From contig JAUTDP010000006.1 in the NCBI GenBank assembly GCA_033439795.1, forward strand, positions 682,001 to 746,000: a stretch of 64,000 nt of DNA. The letters are read 5' to 3'. Origin of the DNA: Sordaria brevicollis (lineage: Eukaryota > Ascomycota > Sordariomycetes > Sordariales > Sordariaceae). This document shows, piece by piece, positions 36,760 to 47,905 of the stretch (position 1 is its first letter; the number at the start of each line of letters is the position of its first letter). A program made the position numbers and the translations under genes. Below the pieces are notes generated by a model. It had not been told where the DNA came from. It worked only from the letters and a program-made list of their open reading frames with translations, and searched no databases.

Positions 36760-38315
36760 TTACTCGCCATTGCCGCTAACCTCCTCGCCGGCCTCGTTGC
36801 CACCCGCATTCGAGAGGTTGAGCAACTCTTCCATGTTGCAAACAACCTCCATTTTAACCACCACCCACTGGTTTTTGTACATCTCGCCGTCGTCATTACC
36901 AGCCTTCATCAGACCTGGCGCGACGGCGAAGTCTACTGTGGCTGTAGCATCAGTGACCCTCGGGCCCATCTTGCTCTGCTCCATTCTAGAGGGATCAAAA
37001 GCATAGCCGGAGTACTGCGGTCGATGCAGTGGAGTATACCTGCGGAAGAAGAGAGTATACTCAGATCTTGGCTTCCTCAACATGAGATCGAGGTTGGCAG
37101 CTGAAGAAATAATCTCGTTGGCGTCCTTGGTAATCTCCTCGGTTGTCGCACTGATGGTCTGGCTGTCGCTCGGGTCTGTCGGTGTCGAGAAAAATCCCGT
37201 CAAGGAATCAACTAACTCTCCTGCCAGCTCTTGAGCATGAGACTCTTTGGTGGCGCTCACGTTGAGGAGAAAGTTTGTGGACCGTGATCTCCAGTCGTTC
37301 AAGTCTGCGAGAATCGACTGAGGTACATCGTGATTGTGGTTGGTGCGGATAAGCCCTGCAATTCCCATTTTGTCAGTTTCTCTTTGCGGGAATTGAGGCA
37401 CAGAAAATTATCTGGCTTCTACCAAGGCTGAATATACTTACCAGAAACCTCCTGATACAAAACGCCAAACTTGCGCCCCACGTCGCCGCACCACATCCTT
37501 CCTCGAGGACCGAAGATCTGCGAATAGAGGAACTCCCACACAGTAGATTGGAGAAGGGACGCGCAAATCCACTTGCATCGCAGAGCTTCCTGGCGATTCG
37601 CACAAAGCTTCTTGATGACCTTGAAACCTCCAGTGTCTTGGATGGCTTCAAGCTGCGCCGGACCAAAGTCGCCGCACATATGGTCATACACAAAATCGCG
37701 AACCCGGATGCTGAGACGCTCCCAGTCCTGCTCAATGTCCATGCTAGAAACTCGGACCGGGTTGAAAGAAGTCGCTCGTAACTCGGCCATCTCATGCATG
37801 TACTCGGTTGTCTGATCCTGCAGCTTCTTTCTGAGATCAGTGGTCTCAGAGCAGAGCATATTGTTTTGAGCATTCAGATGCTGGTTCATGGCTTCCAGTT
37901 GTTGGATCTGAGTCTTGTACTCCGTCTCTTTCTCGTCGGACACACTCTGGTGTTCGGCTTGCTGGTCTTCCTCCCGCGTTGATCCAAACGTAAGTCTTCT
38001 TCTTAGGGTCGCTTGGGTCTCTTGGGGTTCGTCTTCCATCATCGCAATCTTCCGTTTCAAACTCTTCGTTTCAGCGACGCTGTCATCGAGGACGCCACGG
38101 AATTGATGGAGCGCCTTCATTAGCTTGTCCGTCTTCGCTTCCAACTTGCTATAGCGTAGTTGCAGCCCCTCAATCTGCTGTCCCGGCTCCAACTCATGTT
38201 GGGATCGTTGGCTGCGAGGTTGATGAATTTGACGACTTGTCTCGTTCGCGAATCCCCCAAAGGCACCCATCTGTGGGTAATTGCCGGGATGAGGGTTTTC
38301 ATTTGTTGGCGGCAT
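36760..38315 (-). CDS. coiled-coil protein A1 of unknown function, paralogue of A2
   Basis: Two exons (38,315-37,442 and 37,355-36,760) joined across an 86-bp intron (GTAAGT...GCAG) give 489 residues. The start at 38,315 (context CACAATGCC) was chosen because a leader intron with GTAGGT donor, GACTAAC branch point and TTAG acceptor seems to occupy 38,391-38,333, which would remove the ATG at 38,339. Residues about 45-190 are heptad-like and Gln/Glu/Lys-rich (coiled coil). Then come a globular part with LSIRVRDFVYDHMCGDF and STVWEFLYSQIFGP, and a C-terminal part with FDPSRMEQ and VAPGLMKAGNDDGE. The same order and intron position occur in A2 at 42,447-40,625. It lies head-to-head with Hsp70-like fragment B1. 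No known domain recognised; cellular role unknown. Confidence 0.82.
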
Positions 38316-38391
38316 TGTGAAGTCTACTGCTTCTAACATTAGTGGGTTAGTCAATTCTTCATCTCAGTGGGGGAGGGATTGAAGCACCTAC

Positions 38392-39022
38392 ATGAACTAT
38401 AGGACGGAGATGGAATTGAGGGCTAAGCTCAAGAGGGAAGCGAGAGTCTTTGAAGGCTTGGGGCCTCTGTCTCCGTGTGCGACCAAGCTTGATGAGAGAT
38501 TGGTGACAGTACCGGGAGGGGCGATGAACGAGCTTGCTTCTGGAATAGCTACTCGGCTGAGCTTCCTGGAGGTTGCGTTTCCAGTATTGGCGGCGTCTCC
38601 AAAATCTTGAAATAAGAAGACAGTTGGGGATTATGGGAAGATTGAGGACGAAAGCTTGAGGGCAATTTGTAGGACTAGACGGGGTGGGAGGAGAAAACTT
38701 CTCACGGTACGCAGCAATGGGCCCAGGTCCTATCCGTGTCTGGGCAGGCTTGAGTACGTATCTACCCAATTCCCATTCACCTGCCTCCTAAATTTCCCAC
38801 CTCACGACACACCATTCACTGCCGGTGAGGCAACCGTTTAAGGTAGCTCATTCACTCGTCGTGGGTTTTGGGTGGGGCTCGTAGCAGCGCAATCCCATTC
38901 ACCCTCCGCCGTAGGGAGAAATTATCTCGACCGATGTGCCTATTACCCAGACTCTCTTCTTGAATTTGAAGCCTGGAAATCCTATGCCCACGGCCATGGC
39001 CCGACCAATCTTCTAGGGAAAA
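38392..39022. other. region between A1 and the MITE-like element
   Basis: Contains the A1 leader and promoter. A minus-strand frame of 136 codons here (38,359-38,769) runs through the probable leader splice donor and has no family features. Near 38,915-39,022 a plus-strand frame reads DSLLEFEAWKSYAHGHGP. I could not match it to the Hsp70-like gene, so whether upstream B1 sequence remains is unclear. Confidence 0.4.
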
Positions 39023-39026
39023 TCTA

Positions 39027-39420
39027 GAGCCACACACCCCGTTGTCTATAGACACGCACCCTCCCAAGACAGAAATAATAATAATATTCCCAAAAGATCA
39101 TTTTCTAAAGACGAGAAGGGTTTTATTAGAAAAAGGGCCTTCAATTTATACTAATAGAGCTTCAACGTGTTGTAAAACCTCCTTAATAGCCCTTTGCTAA
39201 GTAAATCGTATTTGCAGCGCCGGAGCTTACAACGTACTATTACAAACCTTTGCTCCACGTGTACATTTCTATTTTCATTAAGGGAGAAATTGCCGCCTCG
39301 ATTATTCTTAACCTCGGGGAGTCAGATATAGTTTTTTTCGCCTTGAAAAGAATATTTATCCGTTATCGAAGCAGAGTTTGCTTGGGGGTGTGTGTCTGTA
39401 GACAACGGGGTGTGTGGCTC
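39027..39420. mobile_element. MITE-like element with about 41-bp terminal inverted repeats
   Basis: A 394-bp non-coding segment with terminal inverted repeats at 39,027-39,068 and 39,381-39,420 (GAGCCACACACCCCGTTGTC ...). They differ by two substitutions and a 2-bp gap. Both ends sit in TCTAGA, so a TA dinucleotide flanks each side (39,025-39,026 and 39,421-39,422), as expected of a Tc1/mariner-type TA duplication. The interior is moderately AT-rich with no transposase frame, so any movement would need an enzyme supplied from elsewhere. Its right end abuts Hsp70-like fragment B1. Confidence 0.8.
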
Positions 39421-39422
39421 TA

Positions 39423-39686
39423 GATATTCTCATCTTCTACTCGTCCGTCTTTCCGCCTCCAACCAGACGTGATCCCGGCATCGAAGACCTATGCACAGTC
39501 AACTGGGCCATAACGATTGATGTCTCTTCGTTATTCAAGTTCATGAATCCCCTCGGAATGATCTACCACAGGTTGTGCTACGAGGCTCAGATGAACTTTT
39601 CCGGCGAGTCGCTCGACTTCTCCGTCCACTATGAGGGCAAGAAGGTCGGCAACAAGAATGTCCGCATCGACTTCGACAGTCGCTAA
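39423..39686 (+). pseudogene. B1: C-terminal fragment of an Hsp70-like (HSPA12-type) gene
   Basis: About 85 codons, open to a stop at 39,686, align with the last exon of B2 (45,393-45,737). Shared points include VFPPP near the start, the ISS/VSS block, GMIYHRLCYEAQM against GRVYYQLDYEIEM, SGESLDFSVHYEGKK against SGSSIDFAVIYKGKR, and KNV near the end. By eye a little under half the residues are identical, so this is an old paralogue rather than a recent copy. The ATPase domain is missing, and the MITE-like element at 39,027-39,420 stands where upstream coding sequence would be expected. It is most likely a pseudogene; a remote upstream exon cannot be fully excluded. Confidence 0.78.
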
Positions 39687-40624
39687 GCCACGATCGAGAC
39701 CCTCGGATCCGGGCACCCGACGGGCTAGAAATGTCGACCAAAAGTATCACGCCCAACGCGCAGCATGGGGTTTGTATGAAAGCTGTTTCTCGGCCCCTCG
39801 AGCGTTTTATTTACTTTCCCCAGTGGCTCTTTTCCTCTTTCTTCACAGCACAGCATGGCATCGTTAGGTTTATGCTTGCACAGCGAACAGCTTTTGGGCA
39901 TCATGTGTATGGTTGTAATCTTGTCCCCTTCTGTGGGATGGAAATCAGACAAGATTGTTGTCCAACGAGCTGAAGAGGGAACACACCACCGGTTGAAGGT
40001 AATTGTCAGAGCTACGGAACATTGTACTAACACATACTATGCTGGGAGTTACATATCTGCCTCGATATTTTGAAAGGGTTGGACTTCTGCGTCATGCTAC
40101 TAGGCAAGATGGTCAGAATTCCTCAATTTTACTACTAAAGGGAACAAACAGTACCTAACATGTATATAGCGAGCTAGTCACCCAGTGTCTGGTCTTGTGG
40201 AGCTCTGCTCTCGCTTAAATACTTTAGATCAAGAAATTCGAAATAATTTTTCATAACAGTCTTGCACTTCCACATGGTTACGGGTAAACCGTAACTGAAT
40301 TCAAGATGATAATGGCCCATTGTTATTGTATGATGCTTCCAAGATAGTTACACAATTCGATCAAATATTTGTTTTCCCCTGTGGCCATTTGTCTCCAACC
40401 CCCATCAAGTCTCTCCTACATCATGAACCAACGAATGGGAAAACACAAATCACAAGATAAGGTCAAATATGAAAGAGATGTGAGGGTAGCACTACAAACC
40501 AGAGAGTACATGGGAAGTACATTACGAAAGCAGAAAAATTCCCACAAATTTCAAACCATCCCGGCAACCTTCCACCCTACATCCCTTCTCCCAACAGTGT
40601 GCCTTATCCTCCTTACGACATCTC
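39687..40624. other. intergenic region between B1 and A2
   Basis: Convergent 3' flanks of B1 (+) and A2 (-). Only short open frames without family features; no repeats or RNA genes recognised. Confidence 0.5.
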
Positions 40625-42447
40625 CTAGCGATCCTCTATTTTTCTGTCCTGGCCAGGATAATCGAGCATATCAACATCTGATCCATCTTCACTTTTGTCC
40701 GATGGACGCTTCCCCTCCACCAGAGACTTAGCTCTGGACCTGGTGCAAACAGTCGGAGTAGATGACGGGTGTTCATCCTGACGAGCTGAGGAAGTCGTCT
40801 TGTCCTGAGCCTTTTGAGCAGCAGCGAGGAACCTCTGGACGTTGCAAACTACCCCAAGCTTGACGAGGAACTGCTTCGAATGGTAGTTCTCCCCTTCGTT
40901 GTTGCCAGCTTTGAGGATGGCCGGCGAAACGACAAGATCGACAGTATGGAGATGGCTTCCGTTCCGGTCGCCAAAGCCCGCAAACTCGGATTTTTGCTCC
41001 ATGCAAGCAGGGTCGAATGGAAACCCAAAGTAGGGAGGGCGGGACGGAGGAGAACCTTTGGATATGATGACAGTGTAGTCAGCCTTGGACATCCGGAAAA
41101 TCTCATCCAACCTGACAGCCGCGCGTATGATTTCGAGGGCATCAGCTATCGCAGCTGGAGCTGGGGTGCCATTTTGTGTCAAGTTCAGGATGGGAGCTAA
41201 GTTGTCAACCATTTTGGCCGCCATAACTTCTCTGGGGGGTGGATTGAAGACTCCGAACTTTTGAAGATAATGTATCGAGTCAGACCTCCACTGGTGAAAA
41301 ACAGGGAGCAATGAACTTGAGGCTTGGCTACTGGACTTGCTGGAAATGAGGTCTGGGCGGGATTGTTAGCTCATGGAAACCAACACAAAACAGGGCCCAA
41401 GGAATTGTGCTTACCTCCAAGACTGGTACACGCTGACATGAAGCCTCTCCCAATTTTTCCCCCCCAATAGTCCGCTTGTGGATCAAAGATGGTCTTGTAG
41501 AGGTACCACCATACACAAGTCTCAAACAGCGAGTGTGCAAAGAACGGGGATTGCAAGAGTGAGGGTGGGTTAAGGCAGAATTGCTTGAGGTCCGGAAGCC
41601 GGTTAACCACATGACCTTTCTGCAGCATCGATGGAGAGAAAGAAGACGGACAGTGTTCCTTGATGAACTGGCGGACCAAAAACGAAAGATCCTTCCAGGA
41701 ACTCTTGATCTCCGTGTCGGTGGCCTTTACTTGCTGGAAAGAATTTTTCGATTTCGCTTCAGCGAGCTCTTTAGAGAAGTCCGCGCACGCAGCATCAAAC
41801 CGCAGTTGCAGGTCGGCGGCTTTGCTGGCATTGTTGTGGTTCTGAGCCTCCAAGCTTGAGACCACATCTTGGTACTGTGAATTCTTTTGCCTCCATTCGG
41901 TTTCCATGTTGGCAATCTGGGTCTTCAATGTGGAAATGATGTTTTGGGATTCAGCCAGCTCGGCTGCCAAATGCTCCCTCTCATTGTCAACGTCAACAAT
42001 GCGGTCTGTGTAGCAATCCTCCAATATGTTCCAATCCCTGGCCATTTCAGCATTCTGGGCTTTCAGCTCGGAAATCTCTCTTTGGAAATAAGCTTCCCTG
42101 GATGCTAGCTCAGCCGAAATTTCGTCAATTTGCCTTTGGTGTTGAGTCGAGAAAAAAACGGGCTTCAACAAAGCGCCGAGTCTTCCCAAAATGTTACCGT
42201 CGTTGGTAGGTTCTGCTGTACGTTGAGTTTCTATATGGTTGGCTTGCAGACGAGACTGGTCCCAAACTGGAGTGTCCATGGGAACGGAACGTGGGTGGTT
42301 TTGGTGGATATCATTGGTACCGGTCGTATTAGGTGTTCTTTGGGAATATGGGTTGGTGGCTGTTCTAGATGCCTTTGTATCTCCGGTAGATGATCTCTGG
42401 ACCTCATCTTCGGATGGCTTCTTTCTCTTCGGACTCGCCAGTGTCAT
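40625..42447 (-). CDS. coiled-coil protein A2 of unknown function, paralogue of A1
   Basis: Two exons (42,447-41,415 and 41,352-40,625) with a 62-bp intron (GTAAGC donor, GCTAAC branch point, CCAG acceptor) give 586 residues. A basic PKRKKP stretch near the N-terminus resembles a nuclear localisation signal. Residues about 103-240 are a predicted long coiled coil. A globular segment follows with LSFLVRQFIKEHC and ETCVWWYLYKTIFDP, then FDPACMEQ and VSPAILKAGNNEGE. The last two match A1's FDPSRMEQ and VAPGLMKAGNDDGE, and the intron falls at the same place after the SLG/VSG motif, in the same phase. The gene faces Hsp70-like gene B2 across 1,041 bp, as A1 faces B1. Function unknown. Confidence 0.86.
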
Positions 42448-43488
42448 CCTTGGAATACGATGCCCAGGGGGTCGATGACTAGTAATCAGATGTCAGGAAG
42501 GAAAAAGACAACTTATTGAGGATGAGATATTATGCCTTACGTTGTACCTGGGTTGGTGTTTATTGTATTGGCTGTGATGTTGTTGGCCGGCATAGTAAAA
42601 TGCCTCTCTGGGAGTTGTTGTGCAACAGCACATGGAGTGTTCTGACAACCAGACGGAAGATTGGAGCAAGATGGTGCGCGCTTTTTGTTTATTACCAAAG
42701 GCCAGATGAATAGAGGTTAGCGAAATGGAGGCAGGAGGCGCATGTTGGATGATTCCTCTTCCCCAGCGTCGAACCTTCCACCTTCCTTACGATATGCGCA
42801 GTCGTTGGCATATGCGAGTGCTTTCTGTGTCCACCCACGCCCTTTCCGCCTGAAAATGCAGCGAGGCAAATCTTGTTCGTGATTTCGGGATCCATTCTGC
42901 AGAGTGCGAACGATCTTTCCCAACAACCTGCCGCTGGCTCCCTCCTTCCAACGAGCGCTGCGCATTTCCCCCATTTCGTATAAAGTTACCTCTACCGTTT
43001 ACTTTTCTTCCCTTTCACATTTCTTCTCGCTCTACCTATTTGAGCTTGGATATCTCCTTCCGCTTGAACGGGTTTTGTTAAGCTCGCCAACTATCTTACT
43101 CCTCGTGGCTCTCTACCCGCATTCATATCCAGCCCAACGCCCACCATCAACACGTTCCAGCGGGTTCACCATTACTCTTCGCCCCTACTACCGTACCCGC
43201 AATACTCTTGAACTGCTCACGGACAAATACCGCCGCCCACCCCAGGCAACCATCGTAGGTTGTTCTCGTTTCCAGGGTCAGTCACATGCCAGCCAGGGCA
43301 TCGACTGTGCTTGACCCAGACACCCGATAACAAATTCATGGGTAGGTCTGTGGGCGTCTACCAGAAATCCAAGATGAGTTAGTGGTTTGTGTTGGGCTAA
43401 CGTTCTCGCACGTATCTAGGACACTTTCTGTCACCGTACCAACACCTGACACTACTGACAACGATCCACCGTTGGTCCAACAGTCAAT
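42448..43488. promoter_or_regulatory. shared divergent upstream region of A2 and B2
   Basis: The two start codons point away from each other across 1,041 bp, so promoters of both genes must lie here. A probable leader intron of B2 is visible at 43,342-43,419 (GTAGGT donor, GGCTAACG branch point, TCTAG acceptor). No specific factor site can be named. Co-regulation of the pair is an inference from the arrangement. Confidence 0.5.
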
Positions 43489-45737
43489 ATGGTTCTAAAC
43501 AAGCTCGCGAAGCTCGAACTCAACGAGCCCAGTCCTGAAAACGCTACCAACGCAGGTGGCGGAAGTGTCATCATTATCGGCATAGACTTTGGTACCACAT
43601 TCTCTGGTGTTGCTTACACATGGTCAACCAAGGGGGACAAGGTACAGGTCATTACGAGCTGGGACGTCGATAACTACTCCAGCTCCAACGAGGAAAAGAC
43701 CCCGACCGCCCTATCGTTCCTCGGAGGAAACAATGTCGACTGGGGTTACTCCGTTCCAAAAGAAGCTGACCAAGTCAAATGGTTCAAATTGTTATTGCTT
43801 GACGAAAAGGACCTGCCAGAGGAGGTCAAGACTTCTAGTCGCATCCTAGAAGCACGCAGCTACTTGAAAAAGCACAACAAGACACCTATTGAAGCCATCG
43901 CAGTCTACTTGCGATGCCTGTGGGACCATTGCATCCAGCGCATTGCGGAGAGTGTCAGTAAGACTCTGGTGAACTACTCGAAGTTCCATGTGGTTATGAC
44001 ACTCCCAGCAATCTGGCCTGATTACGCCCGGTCTCGCATGAGAGAGGCGGTCAACCTTGCCGGTATCCTGGGTCCTAGAACCGCCGGGGAGACTGAACTT
44101 ACGTTTCTGTCAGAGCCCGAAGCAGGCGCCATTGCCACGTTTGCTGATATGGAGGGAAGACAGGTAAGTGATGCTGATTCAAATCAATCCAGATTCATTA
44201 CTGACGTTTCATTAGGATATCAAGGTTAGTTCAAGTTGTTGGTTATTGTCGAGTGGTCCAAACTGACGACTTGTGTTTTGTAGACAGGAGATATATTCGT
44301 GGTAGTTGACTGTGGAGGCGGTACCGCTGATGTGATATCATACTCAGTAACACAGCCAGATCCAATGGTGGTGAGAGAGAGCGTCAAAGGAGAAGGTACA
44401 GGCGGCCACATTGGTATTCCCACGTTAAAGATCGCTGACCGAGATATTAGGTGGACTCTGCGGAGCTGTATTTGTGGACGAGGCCTTCATTGACATGCTG
44501 AAGCACAAAATGCAGCCCAAGAAGTGGGACATGTTATCCCCTGAGACTCGCCAACGTCTGATCCATGACGAATGGGAGCATGGCATCAAGCAAAATTTCG
44601 ACACCAAGTCCAATAAGACTTGGTCCTTCAATCTTCCCTGGGAGTGCTTAGAACCTGAAGAGCGCATTACAGCCGTATCTCTTCCAAAGGTCACATTCAC
44701 CCCAAAGGAGATTGCAACTGTGTTCAATCCTGTGATTGACAAGATCAACGACTTGATCCTCCGCCAGGCTGCAGCTGTCAAGAAGAAACATGCTGTCTAT
44801 CCCAAGGTATGTCAAGGTCCAGAGATTTGTGGTGCAACTCAAATGCACAATATGAGATGTACTGACAGAAGGCCTTCATAGTACATAATTCTCGTTGGTG
44901 GATTTGGCCGATGCAAATACCTATTCGAGAAGGTCAAGGTCATGAAGGACCAGCTGCTCAGTGAGAAGATAGAGGTGTTGCAGGCCAGGGGTGCTGACCC
45001 GTGAGTATGACCAAAGTGTTTGTAGAGACTGTTCATATAACTAACCCCGTCCGTCTAGCTGGACCGCAATTTGCCGTGGTGCTGTTTTCCATGCTTCGGC
45101 CTTGAGAGGAACAGGCAGCTCCATCAAGGTAGAGGCCAGAATCTCACGAGCGAGTTATGGCATCGGTGTCAGTAGAGTTTGGGATCCCACCAAACACCTG
45201 GACAAGGACAGATATTGGTGTTATTTGAAGGAGAAGTGGCTTGCCAAGAACCAAATGGAGTGGTTTCTTCTAGAGGTGTGTGATCTGAGTGAACGGAACA
45301 ATTCCTTTTCTTGTTTGATCCTTAACCCACGCCAACCCCTCCCGTGTTTTGTTTCTCTTTTTCTTTGTTGACTGGGAAACTGAACTGTTTAGGGCGAGGA
45401 CATTTCTACCAAGAAACCACTCAAGAGATGGTTCTACCGAACTTTTTCGCCTCACGACACATCGACGGTTCTGAAGGAAGACGTCTATTTGACCACGGTT
45501 TTTCCTCCTCCAGACCGAAATGTCCCTCCCGTCCAGCTGCTCTGCTCCATCACATGGGATGCGGTCATCAACATCTCCTCACTGCCTAGACACACCAACT
45601 CATCGGGCAGGGTTTACTATCAGCTTGATTATGAGATTGAAATGGCTTGCTCTGGCTCTTCGATCGATTTTGCAGTCATCTACAAAGGCAAGCGTCAGGG
45701 ATCGAAGAACGTGGCAGTTAAGTACAGCACCCGTTAG
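43489..45737 (+). CDS. B2: Hsp70-like ATPase of the HSPA12 type
   Basis: Seven exons: 43,489-44,163; 44,216-44,224; 44,284-44,395; 44,451-44,806; 44,882-45,000; 45,059-45,275; 45,393-45,737. All junctions have GT...AG, and they give 610 residues. Actin-type ATPase motifs are present: phosphate-1 IIGIDFGTTFSGVAY (about residues 29-43), phosphate-2 VVVDCGGGTADVISY (about 234-248), and adenosine YIILVGGFGRCKYLF (385-399). PWTAICRGAV follows. The C-terminus is short and unlike the peptide-binding domain of classical Hsp70, which fits the divergent HSPA12 branch that is expanded in filamentous fungi. The second exon is only 9 nt (Asp-Ile-Lys); skipping it also keeps frame. It pairs head-to-head with A2. 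Substrate unknown. Confidence 0.88.
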
Positions 45738-47905
45738 ATACCCAGTCACTTCGGGATGGCTTCACGATATTGCTTGATATCCCGTCAGGATGAAGCATGT
45801 ACACGATGGGGGAGTAGAGTCTAGTCCTTATGTGGTCGCAATGGAACGAGATGTACTAGGTATTTGAAGTGGATGTGAAGGATCTCGAGGGCCTGGGTAC
45901 CTATGTAAAGCAGGATTATTGCCGGGCTCTGCACTATCATCTGCAGCAATACAGTTGAATATATATGGATTTGTGAAATGTACCTGTATTGTGGTGGTCT
46001 TCAAATACTTGTCTGCTCAATAGAAATTCCTTCATTTTTGCTAGGTTCATATGATCTTAACCATCTGAGTCGACCGTCAATGACCACCGTCCTGTTCCTC
46101 CCCATCTTTGCGGTTGAGGCGTTTTCTTGGCGATGCAATTTCGGGACGGGAGACAGGGATGAGCAAAGGGGAATTTCAGGGGCCCAGATGGACCCTTACA
46201 GGGGTTTAGGGGGTGTCAAGCTTTCACACCCTCTTCTGTTTTGTGGTTAAGCTTTCTGCCGCCGTCCCTGCCACGGCCACCTCCAGTGGGGTTGCATGAG
46301 CCAACAGAGGACTGGAAAGGATGGATGGACGTTTCGACACAGGCGATGACATCCATCTGGAACGGGTTTCATACCTACCTGAAGATGGGTCGGGTTTGAA
46401 GGAAAGATAAGAAGAAAGGGAATGAGGATGTTCAACAGCTCGGAACGGCGGACATGGCGCAGATATTCGACCGTGATAAGCAAACCCCACGAAGAGGGAA
46501 GTGATGAGCGTGATGCTCTCGTCTATCCCAACTTCTCTTTCAAAGAACTGAAGATGGAAAGACTTTTTCCGGACATTCTATCCCAACGGGAGGCAGTTTG
46601 GAGGATGAAAATCAACGTCGTGTGATACCGAGAGGAGGATTCGGGCTTTTTCACTGAGGCACAGTCGTCCTCATTTATAGCATGATTGGGCTGACGGGAG
46701 CCGCGGTAAGTCGTTCGCCAGCTAGGTAGGTAACAACGCTAGAATTCAGATTGCTATGAAGTCGATGGGAAAAGGCATGGGTTTGAAATGGATTCGCGTT
46801 CCACGTACAAAACTGATTCCACGGGTTCCGGGTATGACGGCCGCTAAAATATGTATTGTAGGGCGGAGGGCGGGCAGTGCAGGGGGTTCCACTGCAAGCA
46901 AATGTACCCGAAGATGAGGTGGAGTTGGAGGTTGGAGGGGGGGATGGAATGTCGAAACACTTCCAGTTTTCCCTTTTCACTTCCATCTTTCTCAACCTTG
47001 GATTCTTTCTCGTCATTTTTGTTTCGTCTTGTTCTTCATTCCTTCATTCCCTTTTCTTCACTTCTGGATTGATTGTTAAGCAGGTTCGGACTTTCGCCCG
47101 GTCATGAGCTTGCATCCGACGAACCGAAACAAACGAAATTTCAACAAGCGAACTGTACTAGAGCCCAACAGCGGAAGGAACGACACAAACCAGCACAGGG
47201 ACGGGAGAAACGAAGTCCGATGAGGCGCCGTTGTTGACTTGCTCTTTCTTCTTGAACGACTCAAAAAAATTTGCCTGGCTGGTTTTTGGTAGCAGGAAGG
47301 AACGGCAACAAGCAAGATATTTCGGAGGTTCGAGGGATTCAGACCTTCGCGTGCGAGCCGATCGATATCCCTTCTGGCCCCTCCCTTTCGAACAATTCAG
47401 CTCCCGCAATTTCGGCCGCGCCATTCGGCGGTGTACTTGCGTCACCTCAACGCCTTTTGCGCAACAGTTGCACGCAAACTTTACACAAGTCTGACGGCGC
47501 GGAATGCGCGGTAGAACGATTTGTGTTTTTTCGAAACTCGATTTTATAAGGGAAAAGGTTGGGTCTTTTGTTAGAGGGAAACCGAGATTCCGCCTGCGTC
47601 GTTCAGGAGGACGTCATTACGGACATATCACATCGAGTCCGGCGATTTCGACGTGCATAAGGGATCTGGAAACATCCGATATACACGAATCGTTTTGATG
47701 GGACGAAAGCTGTGAAGGACACTTGACGAAACCTGCTGGGAGGATCTGGGTGGGATTTGCGATATCCATTTCTCTGGTCGACACATCCAACGATCTTGCG
47801 ACTTGCGGGCTATCGAACAGCTCTCTTCCTAAACCACATCCTTCTGATCGACAGATACGAGAACCAGTGCTGCCGTCACCGGCAGCGCAAGCATTACTGC
47901 CCATC
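45738..47905. other. intergenic region between B2 and the TMEM184-like gene
   Basis: Over 2 kb with only short open frames on both strands and no recognisable product. It holds the B2 3' flank and the promoter and leader of the gene at 47,906. ACCTACCT/AGGTAGGT motifs occur near 46,372 and 46,723. Confidence 0.5.

Noticed and set aside
38359..38769. 136-codon minus-strand open frame upstream of A1
   Set aside because: Joining it to A1 across the visible intron puts a stop in frame (AAG CAG TAG), so it is more likely untranslated leader.
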